A DNA stretch of 64,000 nt, taken from assembly GCA_019828595.1 (NCBI GenBank), contig JAHQRK010000016.1:248001-312000 (forward strand). Reading direction: 5' to 3'. The DNA is from Aphanomyces cochlioides. Its lineage: Eukaryota; Oomycota; Saprolegniomycetes; Saprolegniales; Verrucalvaceae. How positions within the stretch are numbered: the first letter of the stretch is position 1; every line of letters starts with the position of its first letter. The notes beneath the pieces are model-generated. The model was not told the DNA's origin, ran no database searches, and saw only the letters and a program-made list of their open reading frames with translations. Shown here piece by piece: positions 44,371 to 56,383 of the stretch. The translations under genes and the position numbers were made by a program.

Positions 44371-45601
44371 TAAGCTCATACTCCGGAGTCTTTGACACGA
44401 TGAACATTTCAATAAAAGGCCCAAATGCAAGTTCATATCAAGACTAGTCTGGTCGAAAATATTGAGCGAATCTCCACAAGACCGAGGGGCGACCAATCTC
44501 CAGTCTTACGAAATTATTCATCGATGATCCCTTCTTCACCGGGTTGGTGATCACTGGAAGTGGTTTATCGTGCTTACATCTGTGGGTTGACATGCCAGAG
44601 CTTGAATGCATCCAAGGGCATGGCAACCTCGGCGAACTTTGACGGCATATCCTTCGTATACGGCTCATTTTCATGCAAATGGGATAACATGTCATGTTTA
44701 GAAAATGGGAGTGCAAGTGTTGCCGTGTGTGCCAACTCTCGAAACCTTGTTTGAGTTCACGTTAACGGGATATTGTTGTTTCCTTCAAGCATGGTTTCTT
44801 GATGGGCTCTATCGCAATGCAATTCGAGCGACCTCAACACGCCTCGACCAGCATCGGTCGGACCTTGTCTGTTAAGCCCAGAGCTTGTCGTATTCACAAT
44901 CCAATTCCTGGTGAAAAGCCCCAGAGAGTGATTTGATACGTAGGTTCCCATCAACATTGTACCGACTTCCAGTGCGACCATTGGAGCTTGGCAACTTCAG
45001 CTTGCCCATGGGGTCCAGTATACAGCTTCACACTTCGTCTTCTCCCACTTTTCAGGAGTCGTGACTCTGTCATACACTTCTCTTCCAACTTTCCTCACAC
45101 TCGAACCAAGACAACATCGCAATAGTTCCATACACACCAAAGGCACAAGAACCCCGTTACTTCTTCATTTGGTACCCCGAAAGTCGTCGTAAAAGCGTCA
45201 AGATCTTACAGTCGAACGACACACAACCTTGCGGTTTCCATCACACACGGGCAATTGTGCAGGTACGTCATTGTCGGTGGGTCGGTGTTTATCGCACGAA
45301 AAACTGTGGTTTTCCACAATGCCCTATTGAACTATTAATGATACGAGGTTTTTGAAAATGCATATTAATAAATAAATCAAGATAAATTCTTTATATTTAT
45401 ATATTGTAAAATATTACATATACACATTTATTAAAAATTAGAGTAAAATTCAGAGATGAGAATGCATGATCCAACCAGAAGTTGGGGATTCGACCGTGCG
45501 ACCAAGTTGTCGAATCGCCGAGCTTTCAACCAGACGACAGTCGATATCGATGCCGATCTTCAAGCGAAAGTCACTTTTCAATTCGCCTCGCCTTGACGAC
45601 A
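44371..45601. other. intergenic, upstream of the calpain gene
   Basis: A minus-strand stretch at about 44600-44750 reads LALPFSKHDMLSHLHENEPY and PSKFAEVAMPLDAFKLWHVN before a stop. It looks coding-like but has no recognised family. The last 250 bp before the calpain gene are AT-rich (45340-45450) and may hold its promoter. Confidence 0.35.
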
Positions 45602-47515
45602 ATGCCCAAGAACCTCCGCTTCGCCAAATACGCCAAGAAATTGGCGTCCAAGAAGACGGTGACCAAGCCGTCGTTGTTGTCGACTGCGAGTTTGGCCGAA
45701 GCGATTGCCAACTGCAAGGCTGAAGTCGCCGCCATTGTTGAAGAATGCCATGCCAACAACCGTGTCTTCCGCGATATTGAATTCGACGTCGGTCTCGATG
45801 AATTCGACTGCTTGAGCTCGCTCATTGAGGTCTGGGATGACACCTCGAGCAGCCCCGGCGGCGCTCTCCGTGTCCGTGATATTTTCAAGGATCCAATTTT
45901 CTGCGATGATGGTTTCGAAGCCTCGGATATCCAACAAGGAACGACGGGCAACTGCTGGTTCCTTGCAGCGATCGCATCAGTCTGCTGTGTTCCTGACATT
46001 ATTGAAAACGTCTGCGTCGCCCGCGACGAAAAAGTCGGCGTTTATGGCTTTATCTTCTTCAAAGATGGCGAGTGGACGCATGTGATTGTCGATGATCAAT
46101 TGCTCGTCACGACGACCGACTTTGACCATTCGATCGCGTCAGCGTTCATCAAGGACCGCACCAAGTTTAAGGAAGTACTGCGCTCGGGATCCCAAGCACT
46201 CTTTTTTGGCAAATCGTCGTCGGAGCGTGAAACGTGGCTCCCCTTGTTGGAAAAGGCCTATTCGAAGCTCCACGGCGACTACAAGTCGGTCGAAGGCGGT
46301 ATCACCGGCGAAGGCATTGAAGATCTCACGGGCGGTGTCACCACGTCCATCAATGTCGTCGATATTTTGGACTATGACCGATTCTGGAAGGAAGAATTGT
46401 CGCGAACCAACAAAGACACGCTCTTCTCGGCGTCGATCTTCCGCAAGTACTCGACGATGGAAGCCATGTCGTCCAATGGATTGGTCCAAACGCATGCCTA
46501 CTCGATCTTGAAGGCAGTCGAAGTGAACGATGTTCGCTTCTTGCTCATCCGCAACCCATGGGGCCAACATGAATGGAATGGCCGCTGGTCGGACGGCTCC
46601 AAGGAATGGACGCCAGAATGGATGGCCGCTTTGGACCACAAATTTGGCGACGACGGCGCGTTCTGGATGCAATACGAAGACTTTATCGAAGAGTTTACGC
46701 AAATTGACCGCACGCGATTGTTCAATGCCGACTGGTTTGTCAGCCAAGAGTGGATGGAATTCCACTCCGACTGGCCTGCGTTGTGGAACGAAGGCTTGTT
46801 CCAATTCACATTGACGCAACCAGGTCCTGCCACGGTTGTCTTGGCCAAGGCCGACGAACGCTACTTCCAAGGCCTTCAGGGACCATTCCACTTTGGTCTC
46901 CGCATGAAAATCTACCGCGTCGAGTCGGAAACCAAGCGCACGTACGTTGGCCAATTCATTCAACAAGCCTTTGGCCGCAGCATCAGCTTGGAATTCAAGC
47001 ACCTCGATGCTGGGGACTACGACGTTGACGTCATGATTGTCCGCACGCCAAATGGAGTCAACAGCGCTGAAGTCGTGTTGGGTCAAGTGGGTGCCACTCG
47101 TCCTGACAAGTTGCTTCGTATCTGCGATCAATTCAACGAAAGCCGCATGAAAGCCGTCAACTTGGACACGTCGTACAATGTCTTGAACATTGCTCGCGAG
47201 GCCCAACTCACGGCGTACGAATCTGCGTTGGAAGAAGCCGCCAAGCAAAAGCAACTCGGCTCCAACGAGCCCGCGGTCGAAAACCCTGAAGACGAACCTG
47301 AACCAACAACCGATGACACTCCAGGCGAAGGTAAAGAAGGCGAAAATGCCGACGAGGGCGACGAGGCCAATGAAGAAGGGGAAGAAGATGAAGAATATAA
47401 TCCAGAACAAGATGACGCCGACCAAATCCAAGGCGATTCTTTGAGCGGCAAAGTCGTCATTGGCGTCCGTGTCTACTCAAAGGACAGCGAGGCCGTCGTC
47501 ACTGCCGTCGTCTAA
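45602..47515 (+). CDS. calpain-family cysteine protease, 637 aa
   Basis: A long intact ORF with more GC-rich, host-like codon use than its surroundings. The ATG at 45602 (MPKNLRFAKYAKKLASKK) is preferred; 45482 would add 40 low-complexity residues. The papain-like calpain catalytic core has Cys118 in GTTGNCWFLAA, His298 in QTHAYSIL and Asn318 in IRNPWGQHEWNG, so all three catalytic residues are present. After the core comes a beta-rich region (WNEGLFQFTLTQPGPATVVL) like the C2-like domain of calpains. A Glu/Asp-rich tail follows (EGDEANEEGEEDEEYNPEQD). No EF-hand or membrane segment is seen, so calcium control would be through the core only, by family analogy. Probably cytosolic. The 430-codon ORF on the opposite strand is a shadow. 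Confidence 0.92.
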   Translation: MPKNLRFAKYAKKLASKKTVTKPSLLSTASLAEAIANCKAEVAAIVEECHANNRVFRDIEFDVGLDEFDCLSSLIEVWDDTSSSPGGALRVRDIFKDPIFCDDGFEASDIQQGTTGNCWFLAAIASVCCVPDIIENVCVARDEKVGVYGFIFFKDGEWTHVIVDDQLLVTTTDFDHSIASAFIKDRTKFKEVLRSGSQALFFGKSSSERETWLPLLEKAYSKLHGDYKSVEGGITGEGIEDLTGGVTTSINVVDILDYDRFWKEELSRTNKDTLFSASIFRKYSTMEAMSSNGLVQTHAYSILKAVEVNDVRFLLIRNPWGQHEWNGRWSDGSKEWTPEWMAALDHKFGDDGAFWMQYEDFIEEFTQIDRTRLFNADWFVSQEWMEFHSDWPALWNEGLFQFTLTQPGPATVVLAKADERYFQGLQGPFHFGLRMKIYRVESETKRTYVGQFIQQAFGRSISLEFKHLDAGDYDVDVMIVRTPNGVNSAEVVLGQVGATRPDKLLRICDQFNESRMKAVNLDTSYNVLNIAREAQLTAYESALEEAAKQKQLGSNEPAVENPEDEPEPTTDDTPGEGKEGENADEGDEANEEGEEDEEYNPEQDDADQIQGDSLSGKVVIGVRVYSKDSEAVVTAVV

Positions 47516-50500
47516 GTCCATAAATATTTGTGATCCTTCAACTCGCAGTCTCTCCTAGATCCTCGCGGCTACAATCCTCGCCGTAGTGATCAACCAAGCA
47601 CAAACTTATGACCACGTCGATGTGCTCAACGTCTTGCTAACTACAATTGCTTTATGGCAAAGCGCTCGAGTAAACTCGTCGAGGCGTTCATTTTGGGCCG
47701 AGTTGTCGCTTGTGGGCGACAAGTTATCCTCGGTAGCTAGCAAATTCATGGTCAATGCGCCACAATTAAACTTGCTCAAGAGCCAAACGCAGCTCCATCC
47801 TCGTCTTGCCATTCAATTCCTTGAGTCGTAGAGTCTTGTTCATTGCGAAGTCAGAGGCGCAAACCACCAAGGCGGGCGTAAATGAAACCTCCGACGTAAT
47901 ATGAACCAAAATGTGAATTTGATAGTTATGGAGAATTCATGAGATGGTCGAAGTCGCATGGATTGCAAGCGTCTTGAAGAAAATAGAGAGCATTGACCTG
48001 TGGATCTTTCAACACGCAGCGAGCGCGTTCTCCGATTACAATGACATGAAATAGATTCGAGGACGCGGCGATTTTTGAACGGCATTGAGCAGAATTCGCC
48101 GTCAAGAGGTTGCGACGATACACTTGCAAGTTAGCAAGAAACAACGCGCGCGAAGCTGTCGCTCCAGGATGACCAATCTCTCATCGTCCACTGGAAAGAC
48201 TCCATCGCAGTAAATTTCGTCGGCAAACAAGACTCGAATAGCTTGCTTTGACCAGGATGCACAGGATGCAAGAACAAAAAGATGAAAGAGCGTGGATTTC
48301 CACCAACAACAGCTTTGACAAGCCAATTGCCATCAACATCGTGGGCGATTGCTTTGTATCTCCCTCGAATCAACCGCGACTTGGCTTTCGCTCCAGAGAA
48401 CGGAATCGGTCTGTTCATGGGCATGGCCGCTTGGGGATTTCCAGGATGGAAGGCTGGAGATGGTCGGAAGTATCACCAGCATAAACGACAATTTGGGTCG
48501 GCTTCGTCTGCCCAACAATGTTCTTGTAGAGCATTCTATTGAAGCAGTGCAACGACGGCGAGCTCAGTAGTCGTGGCTGACTTGTGAACTTTCCTCTTGG
48601 CAACAATCGAATGATTTTCTATTCGACGGTTGGACTTACGTATGGATTAGGAGAACGTTGAAGTGACATGCGATATCTCTAAAGCACGACAAGCGCACAA
48701 CATTCAATTGAGAGGACTTCCAGACCACCCATTCATTCCAAGAAGGACCGGCCGCTAATATCCATGCAGTCATTTCACAGACTCGCATCTTTAAGGCGCT
48801 TAGCTGGCCAACTTGGCGCTCAAGTACCTCGAAACTTTAGGGACGCGTTGCTTTTTCTATTGAAACGTTACAGTGTACCCCTAGTTGCAAGGGTCCCAGG
48901 ACTCCTGGGATTTGGGCAAACGCACGGCAGTGGACTGTATCGCGTTGAAACGTTCATAATGCACAGAAAGAATAAGGTCCACAATGTCGTGAAGTAACGA
49001 CTGGGTCGTGAAAACGATAACTTTCCATGCCGTGGGCTGGAACCTCTTAACTTTGAGCAATGTCATCTACAGCGTGTCGACTTGCTGCCACTTGAAATGA
49101 CTCGCCTGAGCATTCTTTCGTGCTCTCTTAGCTCTTAACTTGATGCGTCGGGGAAGAAATGACCTCGAATTGGTATGTTCCTATGATGTTGCCGCATTTC
49201 ATGACGATGAGGAGCCAAAACTTGGTTCTCAGGATGTACACACACACGACCTCAAGATCTGGTCTGCAACACAACGAGTGGTGGCTGTGCTGTCTTTCCG
49301 TAGAATGATTTGCTACCGACGGAAGTCCCGTATGATCGTCGTCGTCGTTTCCTCCAAAGAAACGACACTTCTTCGATTTCAATGGCACGCCGTCTTTCCA
49401 AGTCCCTAGCCAACGACAGCACCAATGTAGTCAGAAACACTGCAAAACAACAAACAGTTGCATGACGCGGCAGAAGCACGGCACGTGCGAACAGAAACAC
49501 GGAGCCATCCAACAACCCCAGCCCTGCTCAGTGACAGCCATGGGGGGGCGCACTGTGCTGTGTTTGCCATTGCAAACTTTGTCACCAAAGCCTCAAGGCA
49601 GTCAACAGAATGAGCCTCAGTATGTCTTCGGTGCTTTTGATCGCGCTGTCGCTCAGCATTGTCTTCTCTCAAATGATCTTTCCGTACTATATCGAAGTCC
49701 GCCATACGCTAGCCATCACGCCAAATCTGCGGACTCCATGTGCGGCCAAACCGCTCTCGACGAGGGTCTTGATGATGATCCTCCTGGTCAACACCATCTT
49801 CTTTTATGGTATTCGCCGCATATGGACTCGAGTCACTGCATCAGCGCAAGATCGACACCATCGGACGGAGAGGCAATTCTGCCTTGACAGTCGGTTTTTC
49901 ACGGTTCTACTCGACGCTGCCACCTCAGCGTGAGATATGGCTGCAATCTGCTCGTCAAGTACGCATTGCGTTCGTGTGGCAAAAGAGAAGAACCATGTCG
50001 GCAACGATGAAATGAAGATATTTGCCTCCCCAAGCGAGGAACTTGCAATGCTTTACGTCAGCCAGAAGCGGGCTGAGTTTGGCGTGACCAAGTACAAGTA
50101 TCGATAACACTCGACTGTGCTATGCTTTGCAGCGTTTCATGCTCCGCAACTCCCCTTACAGTGCCTTGGTAATGAAATCGTCGGATTCAAGTTTTTAAAG
50201 TAACGTCGACGCTCGCAAAGTTTGTCTCGAGTACTTGTGATCGTTCAGTGGATGCCAATAAGTGTGCTTTCAATCATGTCCATCCACTGTCGCATCGGCG
50301 CGACATTCTTGACGCCAATCGAGCTAGTCTTTCTCCCGTGAATCGTAATCCAATGCGATAACGCAAGATCAACGGGCTGTAGTGTAATCATTGCTCAAGC
50401 TGATTGTGCTGGTCGTGCGTTGCAGGCAAACGATCAAACCAGCGGAAAATAGGTGAAGGCTACAAATTGACGCATCTCTTCATCTCCACAGGACGCTGGA

Positions 50501-50714
50501 TTTGTAGAGCTAGCCCAGTCGGATTGACGTGGCTGTTTAGATTGTCCAATTTGACCCTTCCGACGCCATCGCGTGAAGATGTTGTCCGACGCTAGTGGTA
50601 GTAATGATTGATCATGGGGTCGTAAACATGCATAATTTGTTCAATACTGATGCCGTATGCTCGTCATTCAGTCCCACCTCGACGTGAATGATGACTCCTT
50701 TCTAGTTTAATATG
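47516..50714. other. unassigned region with candidate exons
   Basis: No gene assigned with confidence. Coding-like pieces: minus strand 48424-48131 (SRLIRGRYKAIAHDVDGNWL, then KAVVGGNP); plus strand 49610-49933, with two hydrophobic segments (SVLLIALSLSIVFSQMIF; VLMMILLVNTIFFYGI); and plus strand 49937-50107, encoding 56 residues ending EFGVTKYKYR. The last two could be exons of a membrane protein with short introns, but splice sites were not resolved. The rest is non-repetitive DNA with short ORFs. Confidence 0.3.
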
Positions 50715-51113
50715 TTCTACTCAAATTTTCCTCCGGCGATTGGTTGAATCAATCGCCAGCAAATCGCCAGACCTCTGAAATATAATGCAAATATCAATTT
50801 TAGAAGGTTATTTTGACTGTTGAAGTCGTGATCGGGACGGTACACGAAATCGATGAAGCATTGTCGCTGCGCCGGCGAGGCCAGTGACCTCTTCGCTCAA
50901 CGTGAAGAGTGCTGAGTAACGTGGAATGCTCTACGAGATGAGGTCGCCCTGCGAAGTCATTCAGAGTCATAGAGATTAATTGCCATTTTTTTCACACAAG
51001 CTTAGGTCAGTTTTCAGCCAATCAATTAAAAGTAAAATTATTTTTAGCCAATCATATCGTCTGGTCGATTTGGAAATATCGCCTGAAATTGGCAAATTTA
51101 GACGGAAATCACA
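50715..51113 (-). repeat. dispersed repeat, copy 2 (inverted relative to copy 1)
   Basis: Reverse complement of the segment at 2874-3306 with moderate divergence and a few indels. Shared edges: TTCTACTCAAATTTTCCTCC on the left and GGCAAATTTAGACGGAAATC on the right (plus strand). Next to the right edge is a perfect inverted repeat CTATCTATT-AA-AATAGATAG (about 51114-51134). Confidence 0.7.
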
Positions 51114-52017
51114 CTATCTATTAAAATAGATAGAGTGGGGATTTCCGCTACTGAATCGGTCTTTCAAGTACTTTAGATGATCGGGGTGTTGCTGCGACGA
51201 CATTTACCACCTTGTCCTGCTTGCAATGTCCCACATTGCGTTAGGACTCGAGGAAAGTGTAATGTATGTTTTTACAATTGTTTGTTCAATTCCCATGAAT
51301 TTTAGTGTATTTTACCTCCTAGAAATCTCGCACCAACCGATAAATTCTGCGTATACCGGGTACTGCACATTCGTTCGAATGGTTCTTTTGGATAATTTAT
51401 ACGTACATTACGTCATTGGCACACTTAACTGTTCTCATACCATAAATGATTTGTAAGTTGGGACCGTCTTCAACAATTTCGGTGGACATCCACTGTAACA
51501 AGTTATACGTCGGGAGTTGAAAAAATATCTATTTATACAGTAAATAAAAACTTAAAGGTCAAATTGGTTGATGTCAGGATCAAATAAAGATAAGATATCA
51601 ATGAAAACAGGAGAAAGAGTTACGTAGTTATTGATTCTCATGAATAAAAGAATCCAGTTACTTGGAACGAACAATTGATTGACGAACAATTGATAATTGA
51701 TGATTGATTGATTGATGGAGTTAACCAAGTTTACACCGAGGAACCCTGTTCATTTTGCAATTTTCAATCATCCAAACAGTGTATCAGTAAAATGAAGTCG
51801 TTGTATTGTCATTGCTTGCACCATGAATTCTACTTTGGAATACTTGACAACGGACATTCTGCGTCAAATGGCCCGCGAACCTAGTAGTCATGGGACCGCT
51901 TCGGCCTCGCCCATGATATTGCTAGGCCGGATACCGGCGCTTGAATGTGTCAGTATTCCTTCTGATGAATTCTTAGCAACCCCGTAAGCAGAAAAAAGAA
52001 TATAGTTGATTTAAAAC
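51114..52017. other. no gene recognised
   Basis: AT-rich; includes a short TGATTGAT-type simple repeat near 51690-51716. The ORF at 51226-51456 has no recognisable content. Confidence 0.45.
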
Positions 52018-52310
52018 TTAAACAACTACCTCAAATACAATGTCGTTGGCAGACCGTGATTGTCCATGACCATAAATTCCGCATTTGACAAATCCATTCA
52101 TAATCGTTTGTTTCGGCAGCTGCTCCCATGCCGCATTCACCCACTCAACAAGATCAAACCTCGTCGGAAATTCTAGTTGTATCTTTCCATCACCAAAATT
52201 CTTGATGAACTTGGACAAGTGAGACAGCCATTTCTGTCGCAAACCACTTTTCAACGGGCGCATCCACGCAACGTCGGCATGTTGACACTTCGAGGTGAAG
52301 GTTGGCGGAT
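52018..52310 (-). pseudogene. C-terminal fragment of a pogo/Tigger-type (DDE_1) transposase
   Basis: The minus strand encodes DVAWMRPLKSGLRQKWLSHL, then RFDLVEWVNAAWEQLPKQTI and MNGFVKCGIYG. This is the typical tail of DDE_1 superfamily transposases (xxxAWxxLPxxxIxxGFxKCG). The catalytic core is missing; sequence upstream is replaced by a gypsy fragment at about 52290. It is not the same subfamily as the pogo element at 54470-56383. Confidence 0.7.
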
Positions 52311-53240
52311 CATTGGAAGTAGCCGAAATTACCGAGTTTGCGACTGTCCGGGCCGATCGAGTGGTACCCATGACCGATCGGGTGACTTGGAGTGAAGAGC
52401 AAGGTTTTTTCCTGACCGAATCTGGAAAGATTTGGATTCCGGATGGCGCTCGCGATCTGCAACAGCGCTTGTGCATTATCGCTCACCAAGGTGCAGCTGG
52501 ACATCGAGGAGTAGCCGCAACGACTGAAGCGTTACTGAGCAAGTTCGAGTGGAAGAACGCCCGATCGGATATCAAGGCGTTCATTCAAGGTTGTTTACAC
52601 TGCCTGTGTATTGATGGTGAGATCGTGCCAAGACCATGGGGATCTTCTTTGCATGCCGAGCGCCCGAACGAGCTCATCCATTTTTACTGATTACAACTGC
52701 CGATTGCGGAGAATGGTTGGCAGTATGTTTTGGTGGTGAAAGACAACATGAGCGGGTTCTGTCGTCTGTTTCCGAGCCGATCGGCCACTGCAGAGGCCAC
52801 AGCTGACGCTCTGATGGAATGGTTTACGACGCATGGAACTGTCCTAACTTGGGTATCTGATGACGGATCGCACTTCAAGAATGAAGTGATACACAAGATC
52901 AAGAAGCTGCTTGGCGCGCACCATCATATTACGACCCCTCATACGCTATGGGCGAATGGTACTATCGAGGTGGTTAATCGACTGATTTTGCGGGTGCTGC
53001 GATCACTTATGTGGCCAAGCGAGCCGCCACTCGCGTAACCGATCCAACGCACGTCCGACACACGGAGAAGAGATCTTACTGGCAGGCGAGCACCAATCAC
53101 AGTGGATGGCGAGTGGATTTCGGTGCTTGATTGTGTGCGAATTTCGACCAAGCCGTGCGCAGCACGAGTCGAAAAGGCCGGTTGCAGCAAGCCAGCGCAT
53201 TGCCCACCAATGAAGATGGGCCGACCAGACGGAAGGCGGT
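52295..53240 (+). pseudogene. gypsy integrase fragment with in-frame stop
   Basis: Integrase of a third gypsy type. The zinc-binding part is AHQGAAGHRG ... CLHCLC. The catalytic core has D in VVKDNMSGFCRLFP, D in WVSDDGSHFKNEV and E in LWANGTIEVVNRLI. A stop codon interrupts at 52688-52690 (after PNELIHFY), and the frame resumes at LQLPIAENGWQYVLV. It ends in a degraded tail (APITVDGEWISVL). No RT or gag accompanies it, so this is an isolated remnant abutting the pogo fragment. Confidence 0.75.
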
Positions 53241-53764
53241 GCAAGACAGCCTGCAGTGGTGTGTCATGGCGACTTATGGCCAATTGCGAGAATGACCAAG
53301 ACTAGGAGACCAATCGAGGAGCAAGGACAGAGCAATTACGAAGCTTGCGTGCGAGGTTAGGAGTAGCAAAGAGAAGAGTAGTTTGTTTTTCAGAGCTCTT
53401 TTTGGCTGGCGTTGAATGAACCTCTAAGTTTGTGGCGTCCCGTCGAGAGAGTTTAAGCGCCAAGAAGTTTGCAGGAGTTCCGTGGGTCTGTCGAAAACCC
53501 GCACCGTCAATCGCCCTCACCAATGCCAGTCAACGCTAGGCGTAGCTCGTGGGCAACCGAGCAACCAACCCCCTTCCCGGTCCTCCCCACCGTCCATTCC
53601 CCCAGCAGCGGTCAACTACTGCGGACTTTCAACCCACAGTCGTGCCTCTCCATTTCCTTCGATCGCGTCTGGCTCACCTAAAAGCCCCAGGCGACCTCTA
53701 ACCTTCCACCCCCCTTTTCTTGCGGCGAGAAGCTCGGACTTCACTGATCCGACCATCCCACAAG

Positions 53765-53782
53765 TGGTGCCACGAACCGGGA
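53765..53782 (+). promoter_or_regulatory. likely primer-binding site of gypsy element 2
   Basis: TGGTGCCACGAACCGGGA lies two bases 3' of CACA, 22 bp before the gag ATG, matching the position and partly the sequence in element 1. The tRNA is not identified. Confidence 0.5.
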
Positions 53783-54469
53783 GGTTGAGCACACGAACGA
53801 AGAAATGGTTAGACCTGTTAACCCTGCCACCCTGCTGTCGGATGCGTCAGCAGACAACCAGACGTCCACTTCGGTGGACATGCAATTGGACCCGTCAGAG
53901 CAAGCGAAGCAAGCGATGGCGGCATCCAGGAGTCGTTACGGGCAGACTCCAACTGCCTTCGGGCAATATCAATCAGTAGCGGCACCGACCCACGCCACTA
54001 CGACCAAACTAGACGCGCGATCGCGCTCTAGCAAAAACAATCCCGCGGAATCCCAAAGCCACGGCAGCGATGTTGGTGGCTACGACGAAGACATGGACGC
54101 CGATGAATCGCCTCCGGCTCCCGCCGACGACCAGTCAAGATTGATCGCGGTGTTGGTCAGGCAAAACCAAGATCTGATGCGGCAGCTGCAAAGCAACCAA
54201 ACCACCGCGCGAGTGCAGGAAGACGAGGACGATCTTGACGAATGGAACATGGACGCTGCGCCTATCGGGCTCCCTTCCAACAACGGCTCCCGCTTGCATG
54301 TTCTTGCGCTCGAGCCGCTGCAGCGGTTCGGTGGATCAGCCGATGGCACTAACGCGGCGGCGAGTTTCCTTCGGAGCTTTAAGGAGAATGCAGCAGCCAG
54401 CGGGTGGACAGACGACGAGGCAAAGCGCAAGTTCCGCCTGACTGTCGGCCGAGTCGTCCAAGACTGGTA

Positions 54470-56383
54470 CAGATAAAACTGCCAAGTGAAACACCTCTGT
54501 AAGTGAAACACCTTGTATGATAAACACCATATCATTCCACCGTGCTCTTCGCCACTCAAATGAACCTTTCAAGTGAAACGTAGAAACCTCACCCGAGAAA
54601 TGCTTTTCCAATTGAAATATATAGGAAACACTATTCGATTCACGCAGTTTTAAATAACTGAATGACTGCTATCATTTTGACTTTGTCGATCGCCATGGTC
54701 AAGATTGACCTCATGAAGAAAGCTGAGGTTCTCAAGATGCTTGATGAGAACATTCCCTACAAGGACATCGTACACAAACATGGCATATCGAAAGCCATGG
54801 TCACTCGTATCAAGAAGAAACGACCTGAAATCATGGCAAAACTTCAGCAAAACGCTGATCCTGGGTCTATACGGCCGTGCCGACTGGCTGGCGCTGCGCT
54901 GGAGCTCGATCGCAGGGTGTACTTATGGTTTTGCAAAGCTCGTGCCACGAAAGTCATTCCTGTTAATGGACCTATGATTCAGGAGAAGGCTCTTCGTGTA
55001 GCCGCAACTTTCGGCATGGTCAACTTCACAGCCTCAAACGGATGGTTGCAAAACTTTCGCGCTCGTCACAACATCAAATTTCGATCGCTCTCGGGAGAAT
55101 CTGCCTTAGTCAACATGGAAACAGTTGATCAATGGTCTAAGTCAATAACAAGCATTGTCAGCAACTTTGATCCCAAAGATATTTTCAACTGTGACAAGAC
55201 TGGACTGCAATGGCGCGATTTACCAAGCAAGTCACTCGTGATGAGAGATGAGCACTGCAAAGGAAACAAAAAAAGCAAAGAAAGGGTGTCGGTCTTGCTT
55301 ACTGCGTCTGCGATTGGAGAGAAAATGCCACTTCTCATCATTAACAACTCCCTCATGCCAAGAGCCTTCAAGAAGAAGGTCCCCCTTGGTGTCCAATGGT
55401 ATGCCAACGCCAAGGCTTGGATGAAAGGAGACATTTTCTCTCAATATTGTTTATGGCTTGACAAAAGAATGGCAGCTCAAGGCAGAAACATCCTCTTGCT
55501 CATGGATAACGCCTCTTGTCACATTGGACCGGAGGATATGCTCATATACACAAAGGTTGTCTTCTTACCACCAAACACAACCTGCTTTACCCAACCGCTT
55601 GACGCTGGAGTAATAAAAAATTTCAAGGTGAAGTACAGAATGCTGCTTGTGAATTACCTTGTATCGTCGCTCGATTCACTTGGACCAAGTCCTTCAATGT
55701 TCAAAGGCGTTGATATGAAAATGGCTGTGGAATGATGTCTCAACTACAACAATATCAAATTGCTTTAAGCACTGCAAGGTTCTTGATCCCTCAAGATACG
55801 TTGCCAGTGTGTGCGACCCTTCAACCGTTACAATATCAAGTGGGGATGTTGATGTCGCTTTGGCCAATGTGGAATGTATTGACGAATCTCTATCAAATGC
55901 TACTTCTTTGGACGACCACAGTGATGAAAATCAAGTTCGTGTGATGCTACAATTGCTGGGCTGTGATCCTGAAGATATTATTCTTGATGAGGACATCCCT
56001 GCGTTTGAAACAGACGCTGCAAGTTAAGAGAGAGACGTTCTTGAGGCTCAAGAGGCTGTAGATTCCGCGGATGATGCTGATAGTGCGTCTGACGACGACA
56101 ACCCACAAGTTCCAAGGATCGTGGATGTGCAGCAAGCCGTGGCATTACTGGAGACTTGGGCGAAGCACTCCAAAATTGATATTGCGAGAGACATCTCGTC
56201 ACTTCGATCTGCCATTGCTGTTTATCGTTCAAAGCTCCCAAATGGAACCATCGAGTCATGGCTGTTGTGATGTGCGTCAGGAGATAACCATTTACTCTAA
56301 TAAAACCTTCTATACTGAAACACCTCGTATGTTGAAAATAAAAATATTCCACGCACATCCGTTTCATTTGGCAGGTTTAACTG
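54470..56383 (+). mobile_element. pogo/Tigger-type DNA transposon inserted in gag
   Basis: 1914 bp, bounded by inverted ends CAGATAAAACTGCCAAGTGA (left) and CAGTTAAACCTGCCAAATGA (right end, reverse complement). It is flanked by a TA duplication (54468-54469 and 56384-56385), the hallmark of Tc1/mariner/pogo insertion. It encodes one transposase. Additional GTGAAACAC-type subrepeats lie inside the left end. Confidence 0.9.
54695..56270 (+). pseudogene. pogo/Tigger transposase, one frameshift and one stop
   Basis: Start ATG 54695 (MVKIDLMKKAEVLKMLDENI), or 54662 with 11 more residues. An N-terminal helix-turn-helix (IPYKDIVHKHGISKAMVTRI) is followed by a CENP-B-like DNA-binding domain (NGPMIQEKALRVAATF ... 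NGWLQNFRARHNIKFRSLSG). The DDE_1 catalytic core has Asp in FNCDKTGLQW, Asp in LLLMDNASCH and Asp in QPLDAGVIKNFK, the last two 31 residues apart. The open frame stops at 55735. One surplus base near 55729 explains this, because the next frame continues WNDVSTTTISNCFKHCKVLD. A second stop lies near 56026. Probably inactive, but the lesions are few. Confidence 0.85.

Noticed and set aside
46139..47431. 430-codon ORF antisense to the calpain gene
   Set aside because: It is a by-product of the codon bias of the sense gene. It has no domain, and the opposite strand has a complete catalytic triad.
53240..53762. Searching for a matching LTR pair around gypsy element 2
   Set aside because: No similarity by eye between this region and 62654-63000, so LTRs are not annotated. 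A self-alignment of the window would decide.
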